Assembly (NCBI RefSeq): GCF_000378085.1
Contig: NZ_KB899212.1
Span: 299,251-363,250, forward strand
DNA length: 64,000 bases
From: Hoylesella loescheii DSM 19665 = JCM 12249 = ATCC 15930
GTDB taxonomy: Bacteria; Bacteroidota; Bacteroidia; Bacteroidales; Bacteroidaceae
Direction: 5' to 3'
Made by a program: the position numbers and the translations under genes. Under the pieces are notes generated by a model. The model was not told where the DNA came from. It saw only the letters and a list, made by a program, of their open reading frames with translations, and did no database searches. Position 1 is the first letter of the stretch. Every line of letters begins with the position of its first letter. Below are positions 35,023-44,510 of this stretch, piece by piece.

Positions 35023-37830
35023 TTAGAATTGAACGCTAAGCCCTAATGAGAAAGAGCGATACGGAGGATACGAACGCTTGTCGTCGATGCCAAGCGTATT
35101 GTTCACCACATAACTGTTGATGATGGGCGTTAAACCACTGTAACCCGTGATGGTGGTAAGGTTGTTGACGCTAAGCGATAGGCGCAGCGCGCTTACGAAC
35201 CGTGAACGAACGGGTAGGTTACAACCGATGGTGAGGTAGTCGATGTTCAGATAGTCACCCCTTTCCAACCAATAGTCGGTGGCGGTTTGGTCTTTGATGT
35301 TCTGTTGAGGTGCTTCGCGCAACACGTTATAGTCGGGAAAGCTGGCCATGTTCATATAGGTGAGCGACGTGCCGTTGTATATCTTATGCCCGAAGGCACC
35401 GTTTAGCTGCATGGTTACATCCCACTGGCGATAGCGGAAACTAATGTTTGAACCCAGTGTAGCCTTTGGTACGGCCTGTCCAGCCACCCTACGGTCGCCA
35501 CCATCTTCCAAATTGATGCGTCCGTTGTTGTCTAGGTCGGCGCAGGTATAGCTATACGAGCCGTCGGCGTTCTGCTTCAGACCCGTGCAATGGGGCAGAT
35601 AGAACACGCCGAGAGGCTGTCCCACTATCTGATAGGTAATAAAATTGTGTCCGCCGTGCATGCCCGCGCCGTTTAATCCGCCAATGGGTGTGATGTCGGG
35701 TGATGACAAATGCTCGCCGTCATACGTCCCGCTGAGCGACAGCAACTTGTTTTTCTGGAGCGAGAGGTTCATGTTCACGCTCAGTTCCATGTCTTTTTTG
35801 CGGATGATATCTACGCCCAGACCGCACTCGAAGCCGCTGTTGCTCATGCTGCCGATATTGGCCAACAGCTTGTTATATGCAAAAGGCGGTACGCTAACGT
35901 CGTAGTTATAGAGCATGTCGGTGGTTTTCGAGTAGTAATATTCGGCGTAAAGGTGTATCCGGTTTTTAAAAAATCCAGCCTCTAAGCCCACATTAAACGA
36001 TGTGCGGGTTTCCCATTTCAGGTCGGGATTGACGTTGCGCAATTGTCCCAAGGTAACGGTGGGGATGCCATAATGGTGTACTATGCCGTTGGGCATCAAC
36101 GTTTGGAGTGCATAATAGGCCATTATTCCGCCAAGATTTCCCGAGCGTCCAACGCTGGTTTGCAGTTTAAGTTGGTCGAGCCAAAGCACCTTTTTCAACC
36201 AGTTTTCTTCCTTCATGTTCCACTCTAAACCTGTTGAGGGAAAGTAACCCCATGTGTTGTTCTTGCCAACAAGCGTCGAACCGTCTGCACGAAGCGAGAG
36301 CGAAAGGGCGTAACGACCTAAAAGTGTGTACGAAAGGTTACCCATGAACGAGGTTAACTTAGGCGATTCGTAGCCGCTTCCTGTGCCATCATGGGGGTGG
36401 ATGTTACCAGCCATAAGGTTGTCGTAGCCAAAATCGTTGCTCACAAGTCCCTTCACGGTGGTGAAGAAAAATTGTTTGCGGTTGTTCTGATATTCTGCCG
36501 TACCCGTCAGTTCTAGCTTATGTGCGCCCCAAGTGTTGTTGTAATTCAGCTGTACGCTACCCAGCAGGTCTTCGTTCTTGTTCTCGCGACGATACATTTT
36601 ACCTTGCGCCTCGGTCCAAGTAGGCTGAAAGAGCGCGTTTTCGAGCGTCGTAAACGAGTACGAACCAAAGAGACGAGCCGTAAGACCCTTAGCAATGGCA
36701 AAGTCGAAAGATAGGTGTGTGTTGAAGTTAAAGCCACGATCGTGGTCTTTTTGACGTAAAAGCGCCATGGGGTGGGCAATCTGTGAGGCCAGGGTATTGA
36801 GGTCCCAACCTCCAGAAGCATTCTGGCGGGTAGAGAAAGTGGGGTTTTGCGAGGCGGCAGAATAGAATAGTTTCTGCGTGTCGAAAATCTTTTTGTTGGA
36901 TAACGACGAACCGAAAAGGCCGAAATTGACCGTGAGCCAGTCATCGAATGCTTTTTGCATCAGGTCGAATTTGGCTGTGAAGTTGCGGTAGCTATTGGTT
37001 CGAACCACCATCTGATGGTCCATAACGCTCATCGATGCGCGATAATTGCTTTGGTCGGTACCACCCGAAAAGGCCAAGTGATGGTTCTGTATAAATCCCG
37101 TTCGTGTGATGGCGCGTAGGTAATCGTTGTCTTCGCCACCATCGTTAACGCTCAGTCCGAGGCCCTTTGCCGTAGCTACGTAGTCGCGTCCACTCAGCAT
37201 TTCGAGGTTCTTATATACCGTTTCGAAGCCCACATTGCCATCGTAAGAGATGCTGAACTTACCGCGCGCACCCTTGGCAGTGGTTACGAGGATTACGCCC
37301 GATGCTCCACGCGAACCGTATTGGGCTGTTTCGGAGGCGTTTTTCAGAACTTTGAACGAAAGAATATCGGATGGAAATACTGTGGAAAGTGTGGCGAGGT
37401 CGCTCGAAACACCATCGATAACCACCAGAGGATCGTTACCGCCAGTGAGCGAGGTCGTTCCACGTACACGTACACTTGTGAGCATGGCCTGGCGTTGGTC
37501 GCCTCCACGCGACACATTTACGCCTGGCAGACGACCGTTAATTGCGTCGAGGGGGTTAAAAACGAGTCCTTTGTCGCCAAAGCCACCTGTTTTACGTTGG
37601 ATGTGTATCAGTGCATGGTCGCCAATTAAACTGTCGGGATGTATGGGCGACATGTTTTTGGGAGTGCCTTGGCTTACTTGCGCAAAAGCGCTTTCAGGGC
37701 AAATAAAGGTCGAGAACCATGCCGTAAGCACGCATGCTACAAGCCAAATGCGCGATGTAGCTTTACTTTTGCCTTGCTGTAAGGAGCAAAGACGCTGTTT
37801 AGGATACGAAAAAATACCATCAATATTCAT
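35023..37830 (-). CDS. SusC/RagA-family transporter lacking the regulatory N-domain
   Basis: 935 residues, about 100-200 shorter than usual. A long N-terminal segment precedes the hydrophobic signal (LVACVLTAWFSTFICPESAFAQ). After it there is no carboxypeptidase-like domain and no clear TonB-box/'DEVVVTG' motif. The sequence passes via 'LIHIQRKTGGFGDKGLVFNP' directly into the plug ('AINGRLPGVNVSRGGDQRQA', 'VRGTTSLTGGNDPLVVIDGV'). The barrel is complete and ends 'FSLGLSVQF'. How it couples to TonB is unclear; the HIQRKTGG stretch may serve as the box. The true start could be internal to the 40-residue leader. Confidence 0.88.
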   Translation of the reverse strand: MNIDGIFSYPKQRLCSLQQGKSKATSRIWLVACVLTAWFSTFICPESAFAQVSQGTPKNMSPIHPDSLIGDHALIHIQRKTGGFGDKGLVFNPLDAINGRLPGVNVSRGGDQRQAMLTSVRVRGTTSLTGGNDPLVVIDGVSSDLATLSTVFPSDILSFKVLKNASETAQYGSRGASGVILVTTAKGARGKFSISYDGNVGFETVYKNLEMLSGRDYVATAKGLGLSVNDGGEDNDYLRAITRTGFIQNHHLAFSGGTDQSNYRASMSVMDHQMVVRTNSYRNFTAKFDLMQKAFDDWLTVNFGLFGSSLSNKKIFDTQKLFYSAASQNPTFSTRQNASGGWDLNTLASQIAHPMALLRQKDHDRGFNFNTHLSFDFAIAKGLTARLFGSYSFTTLENALFQPTWTEAQGKMYRRENKNEDLLGSVQLNYNNTWGAHKLELTGTAEYQNNRKQFFFTTVKGLVSNDFGYDNLMAGNIHPHDGTGSGYESPKLTSFMGNLSYTLLGRYALSLSLRADGSTLVGKNNTWGYFPSTGLEWNMKEENWLKKVLWLDQLKLQTSVGRSGNLGGIMAYYALQTLMPNGIVHHYGIPTVTLGQLRNVNPDLKWETRTSFNVGLEAGFFKNRIHLYAEYYYSKTTDMLYNYDVSVPPFAYNKLLANIGSMSNSGFECGLGVDIIRKKDMELSVNMNLSLQKNKLLSLSGTYDGEHLSSPDITPIGGLNGAGMHGGHNFITYQIVGQPLGVFYLPHCTGLKQNADGSYSYTCADLDNNGRINLEDGGDRRVAGQAVPKATLGSNISFRYRQWDVTMQLNGAFGHKIYNGTSLTYMNMASFPDYNVLREAPQQNIKDQTATDYWLERGDYLNIDYLTIGCNLPVRSRFVSALRLSLSVNNLTTITGYSGLTPIINSYVVNNTLGIDDKRSYPPYRSFSLGLSVQF

Positions 37831-38073
37831 AAGGGCGACTGTTTAGGGTGGTTGTAGTGGTCGAGGTGGATGGTAGTGCGAAAACCTGCGGGCGAGTGTT
37901 GGGGCGGTGGCCTATATGCTCGCCCGCAGATTGTAGGGTTTAAGAACGTGGCAATATATGCCGTATTCCTCTTAGTATGTTCAGTAAAGCCATTGGATTG
38001 ATGCCCCATGTGGTGGCTCTGCCCCATGTTGTGGGTCGCTGGCTTTTATTTTTTTTGGTGCTGTAAAACCTGC

Positions 38074-38475
38074 TTATTTATGGGCGTTATAGTATTCCAA
38101 GCCTATTTGCACATTCTTCATGATGGCATCCGACGAGTATGTGGCACCCGTAACGGCATCAGGCTCGTTCTTAATGGCTTTGCTAACCTTCTTTCCTTCC
38201 CAATATTTCAGCATAGGTTTCACCATCTCGAAGAACTTGGGCGTTTCGCGATTGGGCAGTGCTTCCACCTTTACGATCTTGTCTTTCTTGATGAAAATCT
38301 TCACGGGTGTTCCGCCTTTGAAGCCTTTAACATCGCGTGTAAGTTCGGTGGTGTTAATAACGGTCATTCCGTTTTCTTTGGTTATAACGCCGTCGTTGCG
38401 ACCTGCGCTCGTCAGTGTTGCCGTGAAAGCCACGGCGGCTATTCCGAATAACAATCTAGATGTTACCTTTCTCAT
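38074..38475 (-). CDS. Exported FMN-binding domain protein with an ApbE flavinylation motif
   Basis: 133 residues. The signal peptide ends near 'TLTSAG', and the body is a single FMN-binding domain. Residues 106-112 read DAVTGAT, the D-x-x-(S/T)-G-A-T site at which ApbE attaches FMN to the final Thr (T112), as in NqrC and RnfG. Covalent flavin on a small periplasmic protein usually serves extracytoplasmic electron transfer. The partner proteins are not in the window. The gene stands alone, 160-200 bases from its neighbours. A CAAAGGTA at 38558-38565 (minus-strand TACCTTTG) is a candidate -7 box. Confidence 0.85.
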   Translation of the reverse strand: MRKVTSRLLFGIAAVAFTATLTSAGRNDGVITKENGMTVINTTELTRDVKGFKGGTPVKIFIKKDKIVKVEALPNRETPKFFEMVKPMLKYWEGKKVSKAIKNEPDAVTGATYSSDAIMKNVQIGLEYYNAHK

Positions 38476-38684
38476 AATTCTTTATTTACTGATATGTTAG
38501 TCTTGGGCTACCCGCTTATTCTCCGTTTGTACACAGAATACAGGGGCGCCTTTGATGCAAAGGTAGGAATAAAAAAAGAGAAAAACCTCAAGGCAAGGGT
38601 AAAATGTGATGTAGGTGTGGGTGTTTTGTATGCGAAGATGTTATGATTTAGGTGTTTTCTAGTGGCTTAAATCTGAATCTTAAA

Positions 38685-39314
38685 TCAAGGAACAATCAGC
38701 GGAACGTATTGGTAATATGTTCCGCGCCTAAACTTAATAGACAGCGGTTTACCATCTTTCTCGTTGGTAAGTGGAACATCCATAAAAACACTAAAGCCCT
38801 TAACTTTTGCTTGTTTGTCTTTAAAATGCCAACGTATCTTTATTGTTTTACTTATATTTATTCCTTGTTCAATGGCAGTAGAGTCTAGCTTAGACGCAAT
38901 TCGTTCATCTTCCACATTTAAACATTCTATCATAGTGGGAGTCATTGCCTGCCCTTTGTTGTCTATAAAACGAATGGTTTGCGGATAAAGCGTAAAGGGC
39001 TGGCACGTGTTGAACGTGGCATCCACAGTAGATTTAAACTCTTGTTTCGCCCAAAATTGAAGGCATGTAGGGAAAACAACGGGAAGAAATATCGGCCCTA
39101 CAATCACAGCTGACGTGTGTGTTGCCTTAACAACAAGGGTGATTGTGTCGGGAATTGTTTCATAACCGTATGCTACACCGCCCGCATAACGGGGTTCCAC
39201 CCTTTTCCAATCTTCTGATTCCGAGGTGTAATACCAAGTGCGATATATGGCAGAACATGCAGTGAGGAATAGGCAGAGCAAAGTCGAGAGTATAAAGAAG
39301 TATTTCCGTTTCAT
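38685..39314 (-). CDS. Lipoprotein of unknown function
   Basis: 209 residues from the ATG at 39314 (MKRKYFFILSTLLCLFLTAC); a GTG nine bases upstream is less likely. The lipobox is 'FLTAC'. The mature part begins with an aromatic stretch 'IYRTWYYTSESEDWKRVEP', then beta-rich sequence with a hydrophobic segment 'SAVIVGPIFLPVVFP', and 'YPQTIRFIDNKGQ'. I do not recognise a family. It sits between the FMN-binding protein and fRMsr genes, with gaps of about 200 bases either side, so it is probably a single-gene unit. Confidence 0.6.
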   Translation of the reverse strand: MKRKYFFILSTLLCLFLTACSAIYRTWYYTSESEDWKRVEPRYAGGVAYGYETIPDTITLVVKATHTSAVIVGPIFLPVVFPTCLQFWAKQEFKSTVDATFNTCQPFTLYPQTIRFIDNKGQAMTPTMIECLNVEDERIASKLDSTAIEQGINISKTIKIRWHFKDKQAKVKGFSVFMDVPLTNEKDGKPLSIKFRRGTYYQYVPLIVP

Positions 39315-39518
39315 ATAAGTCACCCATTTATTATATCATATTTCCTAATACAAAGAGTCAAAGTATGGCGTGTTTCAGGAGGGCGATGATGCCTTCTAAA
39401 CCCGTGGATAGTTGTTCAACACTTCTGCTTGTGGTTAGTTTCTATTCCCTCGTGTATGTGTATATAATAATAGGTGTACATGAGAGGGAGAGTGGGTGGA
39501 GAGTAGGCGATGTGCTGT

Positions 39519-39983
39519 TTAGTACAGCGTGTCGGTGAGCAACTGTGCCACTTGCTCCAAATAATGCTTGTCGGTATCGTCGAAAGCAGCAAGTTGTTTG
39601 CTGTCGATGTCGAGAACGGCAACGGGTTTGCCCGATTTAGCGAATACGGGCACCACGATTTCCGACCGCGAAAGGGTGCTGCAAGCGATGTGTCCAGGGA
39701 ATTGTTCCACGTCGGGAACAACCAAGGTGCGCCCCAACTCAAACGCCTGGCCACACACGCCCTTACCAATGGCGATGGCATAGCAGGCTGGCGGACCTTG
39801 AAAAGGGCCTAAACGCAACATGCCATCAGGGTGAAGCAGGTAGAAACCCGTCCAAAAGAACGGCTCGAAAGCTTGGTGCAAGGCGGCTGCAACATTGGCC
39901 AACACGCTGGTTTCGTTGCTCTCGCCCTTAATGAGAGCTGCTATCTGCGGCAAAAGGGCGGTGTAGGTGGTTTCCTTATTCAT
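39519..39983 (-). CDS. msrC: Free methionine-(R)-sulfoxide reductase (GAF domain)
   Basis: 154 residues, one GAF domain of the fRMsr type. The three Cys residues used for catalysis and resolution are all present, in 'PPACYAI', 'GKGVCGQAF' and 'HIACSTLSRSEIVVPV'. The enzyme reduces free Met-(R)-SO using thioredoxin. The start overlaps the stop of rsmA by four bases (ATGA), so the two genes are translationally coupled. Confidence 0.9.
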   Translation of the reverse strand: MNKETTYTALLPQIAALIKGESNETSVLANVAAALHQAFEPFFWTGFYLLHPDGMLRLGPFQGPPACYAIAIGKGVCGQAFELGRTLVVPDVEQFPGHIACSTLSRSEIVVPVFAKSGKPVAVLDIDSKQLAAFDDTDKHYLEQVAQLLTDTLY

Positions 39984-40783
39984 TGTTTATGGGCGTTCAT
40001 TTCTTGTTCTACCATGTTGGTTAGCTGCACAAATTCGGCCACCGAAAGCTGTTCGGGGCGGCGTGTGAACATCTCTTGCGCATAAAATTCGGCAGAAGCG
40101 GGCATGCCAGCAAATAGCTGACGAAGGCTAACACGTAACATCTTGCGTCGCTGATTAAACACCGTTTTCACCACGCGCTTAAACAATGCCTCGTCGCAAC
40201 CAAGATTTTCTACTTTGTTTCGCGTCATGCGGATAACCGCGCTCTTCACTTTGGGCGGCGGATTAAACACGTTTTCGTCTACGGTAAAGAGATATTCCAC
40301 ATCGTACCACGCCTGAATAAGCACCGACAGAATGCCATAGGCCTTTGTTCCAGGCTGCGAAGCGATGCGCAAGGCCACTTCGCGCTGTATCATCCCTGTG
40401 CAACAGGGGATGAGGTGCTTATTGTCGAGCATCTTAAAGAATATCTGTGAGGAGATATCGTAAGGGTAATTGCCCGTCAGCACAAAGGGTTGACCCGAGA
40501 AAACACCGTCGAGATCCATGCGCAGGAAGTCTTCGCCCAACACGTTTTCTGCCAAAAGGGGGAAGTTCTTGTGCAGGTATTCCACCGATTCGGTGTCTAT
40601 TTCCACCACGCGCAGTGGTCTTTCCTTGGTGGCAAGATATTGGGTGAGCACGCCCATACCTGGTCCCACTTCGAGAATGGGTAGTTCTGGGCACGCGTCT
40701 ACGGTGTCGGCAATGCGTCGGGCAATGCCTAGGTCGGTCAAGAAATGCTGACCAAGATGCTTTTTGGGTCGTACAAGCTTCAT
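39980..40783 (-). CDS. rsmA: 16S rRNA (adenine1518/1519-N6)-dimethyltransferase
   Basis: 267 residues, KsgA/RsmA. It opens 'VRPKKHLGQHFL'. The SAM motif is 'LEVGPGMGVLTQYL' (about residue 35), the catalytic motif 'LTGNYPYDIS' (NxPY), and a late 'FNQRRKMLRVSL' matches the family. It dimethylates two adjacent adenosines in the 3' hairpin of 16S rRNA during ribosome assembly. A possible -7 box (TAACTTTG, 40806-40813 minus) lies just upstream. fRMsr is co-translated downstream. Confidence 0.94.
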   Translation of the reverse strand: MKLVRPKKHLGQHFLTDLGIARRIADTVDACPELPILEVGPGMGVLTQYLATKERPLRVVEIDTESVEYLHKNFPLLAENVLGEDFLRMDLDGVFSGQPFVLTGNYPYDISSQIFFKMLDNKHLIPCCTGMIQREVALRIASQPGTKAYGILSVLIQAWYDVEYLFTVDENVFNPPPKVKSAVIRMTRNKVENLGCDEALFKRVVKTVFNQRRKMLRVSLRQLFAGMPASAEFYAQEMFTRRPEQLSVAEFVQLTNMVEQEMNAHKQ

Positions 40784-41116
40784 CTTAAATATGTTGTTGC
40801 GTTTGCAAAGTTAGTAAAATATAGGAGGAATAGGGTCGTTTTTAGGTCGTTTGTTTGGGATAAAGGTGATGTTTTTGTTTGGCTATGGCCTGCGCGAAGT
40901 GGCAAACTTCGCCCTCGCTGCCATATATTGTCTGCCCGAACGGCCGTTATCTCGGAAAAAAGTGTTTACTTTGCAGACTGTAAGAATGATGTTTGGCCAT
41001 GACAGGATAACCAAAGACGAGTCGCAAGAGCGGTTTTCGCCCAGTGGCGGTATGCATAAACGCACCGCATGAGGCCAAGCAAACGTAGTTAGTAACATTC
41101 AAAAAATCACAACTTT
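40784..41116. other. Divergent intergenic region between rsmA and ldhA
   Basis: Contains a candidate rsmA -7 box (40806-40813, minus), a small hairpin GCGAAGT/ACTTCGC (40894-40912) and TTACTTTG at 40966-40973, a near-consensus -7 box for ldhA without a clear -33. No gene is supported. Confidence 0.45.
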
Positions 41117-42115
41117 ATGATTAAAGTAGCATTCTTCGACGCCAAATCATACGATGAAGTATCATTCAACAAGACGAACGCCGATTATGGTTTCGACATC
41201 CGTTATTATCAAGAACATCTCAATCTTAAAACCGTTCCGCTGGCCAAAGGTGCCGATGTGGTGTGCATTTTCGTAAACGCCGAATGCAATGCAGCCGTTA
41301 TCGACGAATTGATTAAAAATGGCGTGAAGCTCATAGCACTGCGATGTGCAGGCTTTAACAACGTAGATTTGAAGGCAGCAAAGGATAGGATAAAGGTTGT
41401 TCGCGTGCCTGCTTACTCGCCACATGCTGTTGCAGAGTATGCAGTTTCGCTGATGCTGGCTCTTAATCGTAAGATTTTCCGCGCCGTTAACCGCACGCGC
41501 GAGGGTAATTTTGCCCTTAAAGGCTTGATGGGCTTTGATATGTACGGCAAGACGGCAGGCATTGTGGGCATGGGTAGGATAGCAAAAGAACTGATAAAGA
41601 TATTGCACGGCTTTGGCATGAAGGTGCTGGCATACGACCTTTACCCAGATATGGAGTTTGCCAAACAATATGGCGTGAAGATGGTTTCATTAGATGAGCT
41701 GTACGCAGAGAGCGATATTATCTCGCTACATTGCCCACTTACGCCCGAAACAACTTTCCTTATCAACGCCCAGAGCATTGCGAAGATGAAGCCAGGCGTG
41801 ATGATTATCAATACAGGACGTGGAAAACTGATCCATACCGAGGAACTAATAGAGGGCTTGCGCACAAAGCAAGTAGGGTCGGCAGGCCTAGATGTGTACG
41901 AAGAAGAGAAGAATTACTTCTACGAAGACCGTAGCGATAAGATTATCGACGATGATGTGCTTGCCCGTTTGCTGATGATGCCCAATGTGGTTCTTACCTC
42001 ACATCAGGCTTTCTTCACTGCCGAGGCCATGCACAATATTGCCCTTACCACACTTGAAAGCATCAAGGAGTTTAGCGAAGGCAAGGCTCTTACGAATGAA
42101 GTGATGGAGCAATAG
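41117..42115 (+). CDS. ldhA: D-lactate dehydrogenase (D-2-hydroxyacid dehydrogenase family)
   Basis: 332 residues. The NAD-binding fold starts at 'GKTAGIVGMGRIAKELI' (GxGxxA variant, common in this subgroup). The catalytic Arg is in 'INTGRGKLI', the Glu in 'GLDVYEEEKNYF' and the His in 'VVLTSHQAFFT'. It reduces pyruvate to D-lactate as a fermentation sink. It is a single-gene unit ending at the hairpin at 42304-42333. Confidence 0.9.
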   Translation: MIKVAFFDAKSYDEVSFNKTNADYGFDIRYYQEHLNLKTVPLAKGADVVCIFVNAECNAAVIDELIKNGVKLIALRCAGFNNVDLKAAKDRIKVVRVPAYSPHAVAEYAVSLMLALNRKIFRAVNRTREGNFALKGLMGFDMYGKTAGIVGMGRIAKELIKILHGFGMKVLAYDLYPDMEFAKQYGVKMVSLDELYAESDIISLHCPLTPETTFLINAQSIAKMKPGVMIINTGRGKLIHTEELIEGLRTKQVGSAGLDVYEEEKNYFYEDRSDKIIDDDVLARLLMMPNVVLTSHQAFFTAEAMHNIALTTLESIKEFSEGKALTNEVMEQ

Positions 42116-42303
42116 GAGTGAAGTAGGGGTTTTAGGTTTCTGAGTTCATGAGCTTTTGGACATGCGAGCTTTATCGTGAACACCCACAAATAAGGTGATT
42201 GCGAATTTACTAACTCTGTAAAAGTTCGATAGTTGATAACTTATAAGCTTCGTAAACTTACGAGCTTAGAAACTCTAAAACGTCACTTCCCAATCCAAAA
42301 ACA

Positions 42304-42333
42304 GCGGGGTTGCCATCTAGGCAGCCCCTTTTT
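42304..42333 (+). terminator. Terminator of ldhA
   Basis: A stem GGGGTTGCC / GGCAGCCCC around a short loop (ATCTA), one G-T wobble, followed by TTTTT on the plus strand. Confidence 0.8.
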
Positions 42334-42565
42334 CTGTCTCTTTTATTGCGCATGATGACAGCCTGCGGTAATCAGGTGCCTTTTGTTCTTTGTTGTAAAG
42401 ATGGGCGATTATTCTGTGGCTGGCAAGTTTCATACCTGCGCTAGCTTGGGATAACATATCATTGGTTTTGAAGATGGTCAAGGTTTGATAACATCTACAC
42501 TTCCCTAATTTGAGATTAAGCACCATATACTTTAAGCTAGGCTAGATGTAACAGACATCTATTAC

Positions 42566-42641
42566 GCCAACAACCGCGTCGCGATAGTTGGTACAACGAA
42601 TTTCTCTTATCTCGAACTCGAATCATTAGTGCTTATCCCGA
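42566..42641 (-). repeat. GGGATAAG-type dispersed repeat, inverted copy
   Basis: Contains CCGCGTCGCGATAGTTGG, then ACAACGAATTTCTCTTAT and CTCGAACT. It aligns closely with 43718-43760, the right end of the large inverted repeat. A second CTTATCCCGA lies at 42632-42641. Confidence 0.65.
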
Positions 42642-42955
42642 TTGGTGAATTTGTGGGAAATGCGGTAGATAAAATTTACAAAATATGCCTTCGGGCACTT
42701 CCCATTCTAGGGACGTTAATCTGTGTTTTTAGCGGTTTTAGAGGATAAAATGGCTTCTTTCGGGAATGCAAATTGGTCGAGATGTGAGGTTGTCTCTTGT
42801 CTATTACCTTTTCTATCGACGCTTTTGGGTCTCTTTTGGGCTTTACTTCCTTGCGCTATATCTTCAAAATTCACTGTGCAATCCGTTGGCCTTTTTTTGT
42901 TCCCCGTCCTCCGTTTCGCCTGTTTTTGTAATTATATTTTGCACAAAACAGATGG

Positions 42956-43065
42956 TTTTTGCTAAGCTGGAATAGTGTTCCAGTTCATCTGGAACGATGT
43001 TCCAAATGATATGGAACCGTGTTCCGGCTAAGTGGTAACACTCGTCCCACATGTTAAATGCACTG
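42956..43065. repeat. Five-unit 22-bp palindromic array, copy D
   Basis: Units start at 42956, 42978, 43000, 43022 and 43044. Units 2 and 3 keep TTCCA-N8-TGGAAC; unit 4 carries GGTAAC in its right half; units 1 and 5 are decayed. Confidence 0.85.
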
Positions 43066-43401
43066 CGTAAAGCCTTTAAACAAAGCGTTAACGCAGGTTT
43101 GTCGGCAGGCCGTAGCTGATGGTTGGCCAACAGATTGGAGATAAGATGGGTTGCCTAGGGATGTTTGCCGGTCTCGCAAAGACGGTTTGATTGACACGCA
43201 AAATCAAGTGGCTAAGTATCTCCTTTTGAGCTCGCCGAATACGTGCGAGAATCGATTATTTGGCAGGCGATGGGAACATGATGGGTTAGAAGGGTGCTCA
43301 TAATGTTAAAAAACGGGCGATAAATATTACAAATCTACGCGAATTCGGGATAAGGTACCGTGCTTTTCGAGGAGATTAGATAAAAAGCGAAAGACTATCT
43401 C

Positions 43402-43735
43402 ACCAACTACCGCGTAGCGGTTGGTCTGTTGGTAGGGCAGGGTTGGGAGCAACGGCGACCTACCCTGCCTAAGTCGTACGTGGGAAAAGCTAGGCTGAAG
43501 GCCTTGGTCTTTTTACATTTGAACAATCTGTTTGGTGAAACCAATGGATAAAAACAATGCCCAACGTCAATAGCATTTACCACTCTATCCGTCTATCGAC
43601 TAGACGACAGCTGCGGTAAGCATAAAAAGACCAAGACCTTCGGCCTAGTTTTGTTATTCCATTTGCAAGGCAGGGTAGCTCACTTCGTTCCCAACCCTGC
43701 CCTACCAACAGACCAACCGCTACGCGGTAGTTGGT
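43402..43735. repeat. 334-bp inverted-repeat element with ~115-bp arms
   Basis: The left arm (43402-43515) and right arm (43622-43735) are reverse complements over nearly their whole length, apart from a divergent stretch of about 25 bases in the middle. Each arm has its own palindrome, AACTACCGCGTAGCGGTT, then TGTTGGTAGGGCAGGGTTGGG, and ends with CTTGGTCTTTTTA. The loop is about 106 bases and has no coding potential. It resembles a miniature inverted-repeat (foldback) element. A GGGATAAG motif lies outside both ends (43346-43353 and, inverted, 43749-43756). Confidence 0.85.
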
Positions 43736-43980
43736 ATAACGAGTTCCTCTTATCCCAAACTTGCGTACAAATCTACATTCGTCCACTTGCAAAACATCGC
43801 CCATCTTACCATAAATTCCACCATCTACCCACCGATATGCCCCATTTGGCATCGTTCGCCTTTAATCTTCAATTTGCCTTTTCAACCTAACAGGAGGGGT
43901 AAAAAGAGTTAAAGCCACGGCAATATGTTGCGAAATCCGAGAAAAGAACGTAACTTAGACTTCAAAAGAAGGAGGTTAAT

Positions 43981-44475
43981 ATGAAACGAATGATATTGGC
44001 AGCCATCGTTATAGCAGTGCTAGCAGGCTGCGCAGGAACGCAAAACCTATCGCCCGAAAAGGCGGAACGACAGGCCGAAACAGCCCAAAAGGTGAGCGAA
44101 GGCCTAAAAAAGCAGCGGTATACCATTGAGGTTAACCATGTATATCCCCAAAGAATGCACGCCAAGGCCTTGTCGTATGGCTACTACATAAAGGTGTCGG
44201 GCGACTCCCTCTACTCGTATCTGCCCTATTTCGGGCATGCTTATCGCGTGCCATACGGGGGTGGAAAGGGACTGGATTTTGCCGAGAAGATGACCGAATA
44301 CATCATAACCAAAGGCAAAGGCGGGCGAATGAACATTGACATTAAGGTGGACAATCGCGAAGATCGCTATACCTACCACCTTGAAGTGTATGATAACGGC
44401 CGCGCCTTCCTCGATGTCTCGTCTGACGAACGCGACCGAATAGGCTTTTCGGGGATGATGGACGTGGGGCGGTAA
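43981..44475 (+). CDS. DUF4251-type lipoprotein
   Basis: 164 residues with lipobox 'AVLAGC' (Cys16). 'RYTIEVNHVYPQRMHAKAL' and 'YGYYIKVSGDSLYSYLPYFGHAYRVPYGGGKGLDF' match DUF4251, a small beta-domain lipoprotein common in Bacteroidetes with no known function. The ATG at 43981 follows AGGAGG (43970-43975), an unusually good ribosome-binding site for this phylum. It probably shares a transcript with the small gene 35 bases downstream. Confidence 0.82.
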   Translation: MKRMILAAIVIAVLAGCAGTQNLSPEKAERQAETAQKVSEGLKKQRYTIEVNHVYPQRMHAKALSYGYYIKVSGDSLYSYLPYFGHAYRVPYGGGKGLDFAEKMTEYIITKGKGGRMNIDIKVDNREDRYTYHLEVYDNGRAFLDVSSDERDRIGFSGMMDVGR

Positions 44476-44510
44476 GCCAAAGAACGAAATGCACATTAAA
44501 TGGATGACGT

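Larger units (their letters stand above)
42334..43980. other. 1.65-kb intergenic region composed largely of dispersed repeats
   Basis: No gene is supported; frames at 42723 and 42766 are Phe/Cys-rich and overlap each other in different phases. Holds a GGGATAAG repeat (inverted, 42566-42641), a five-unit array (42956-43065), another GGGATAAG copy (43341-43372) and a 334-bp inverted-repeat element (43402-43735). The first ~100 bases after the ldhA stop also contain degenerate GAGTTCATGAGC-like repeats. Confidence 0.6.

Noticed and set aside
42723..42975. Two overlapping plus-strand frames of 70-80 codons
   Set aside because: They overlap in different phases, are Cys/Phe-rich, and the second runs into array D; no start signal or homologue recognised.
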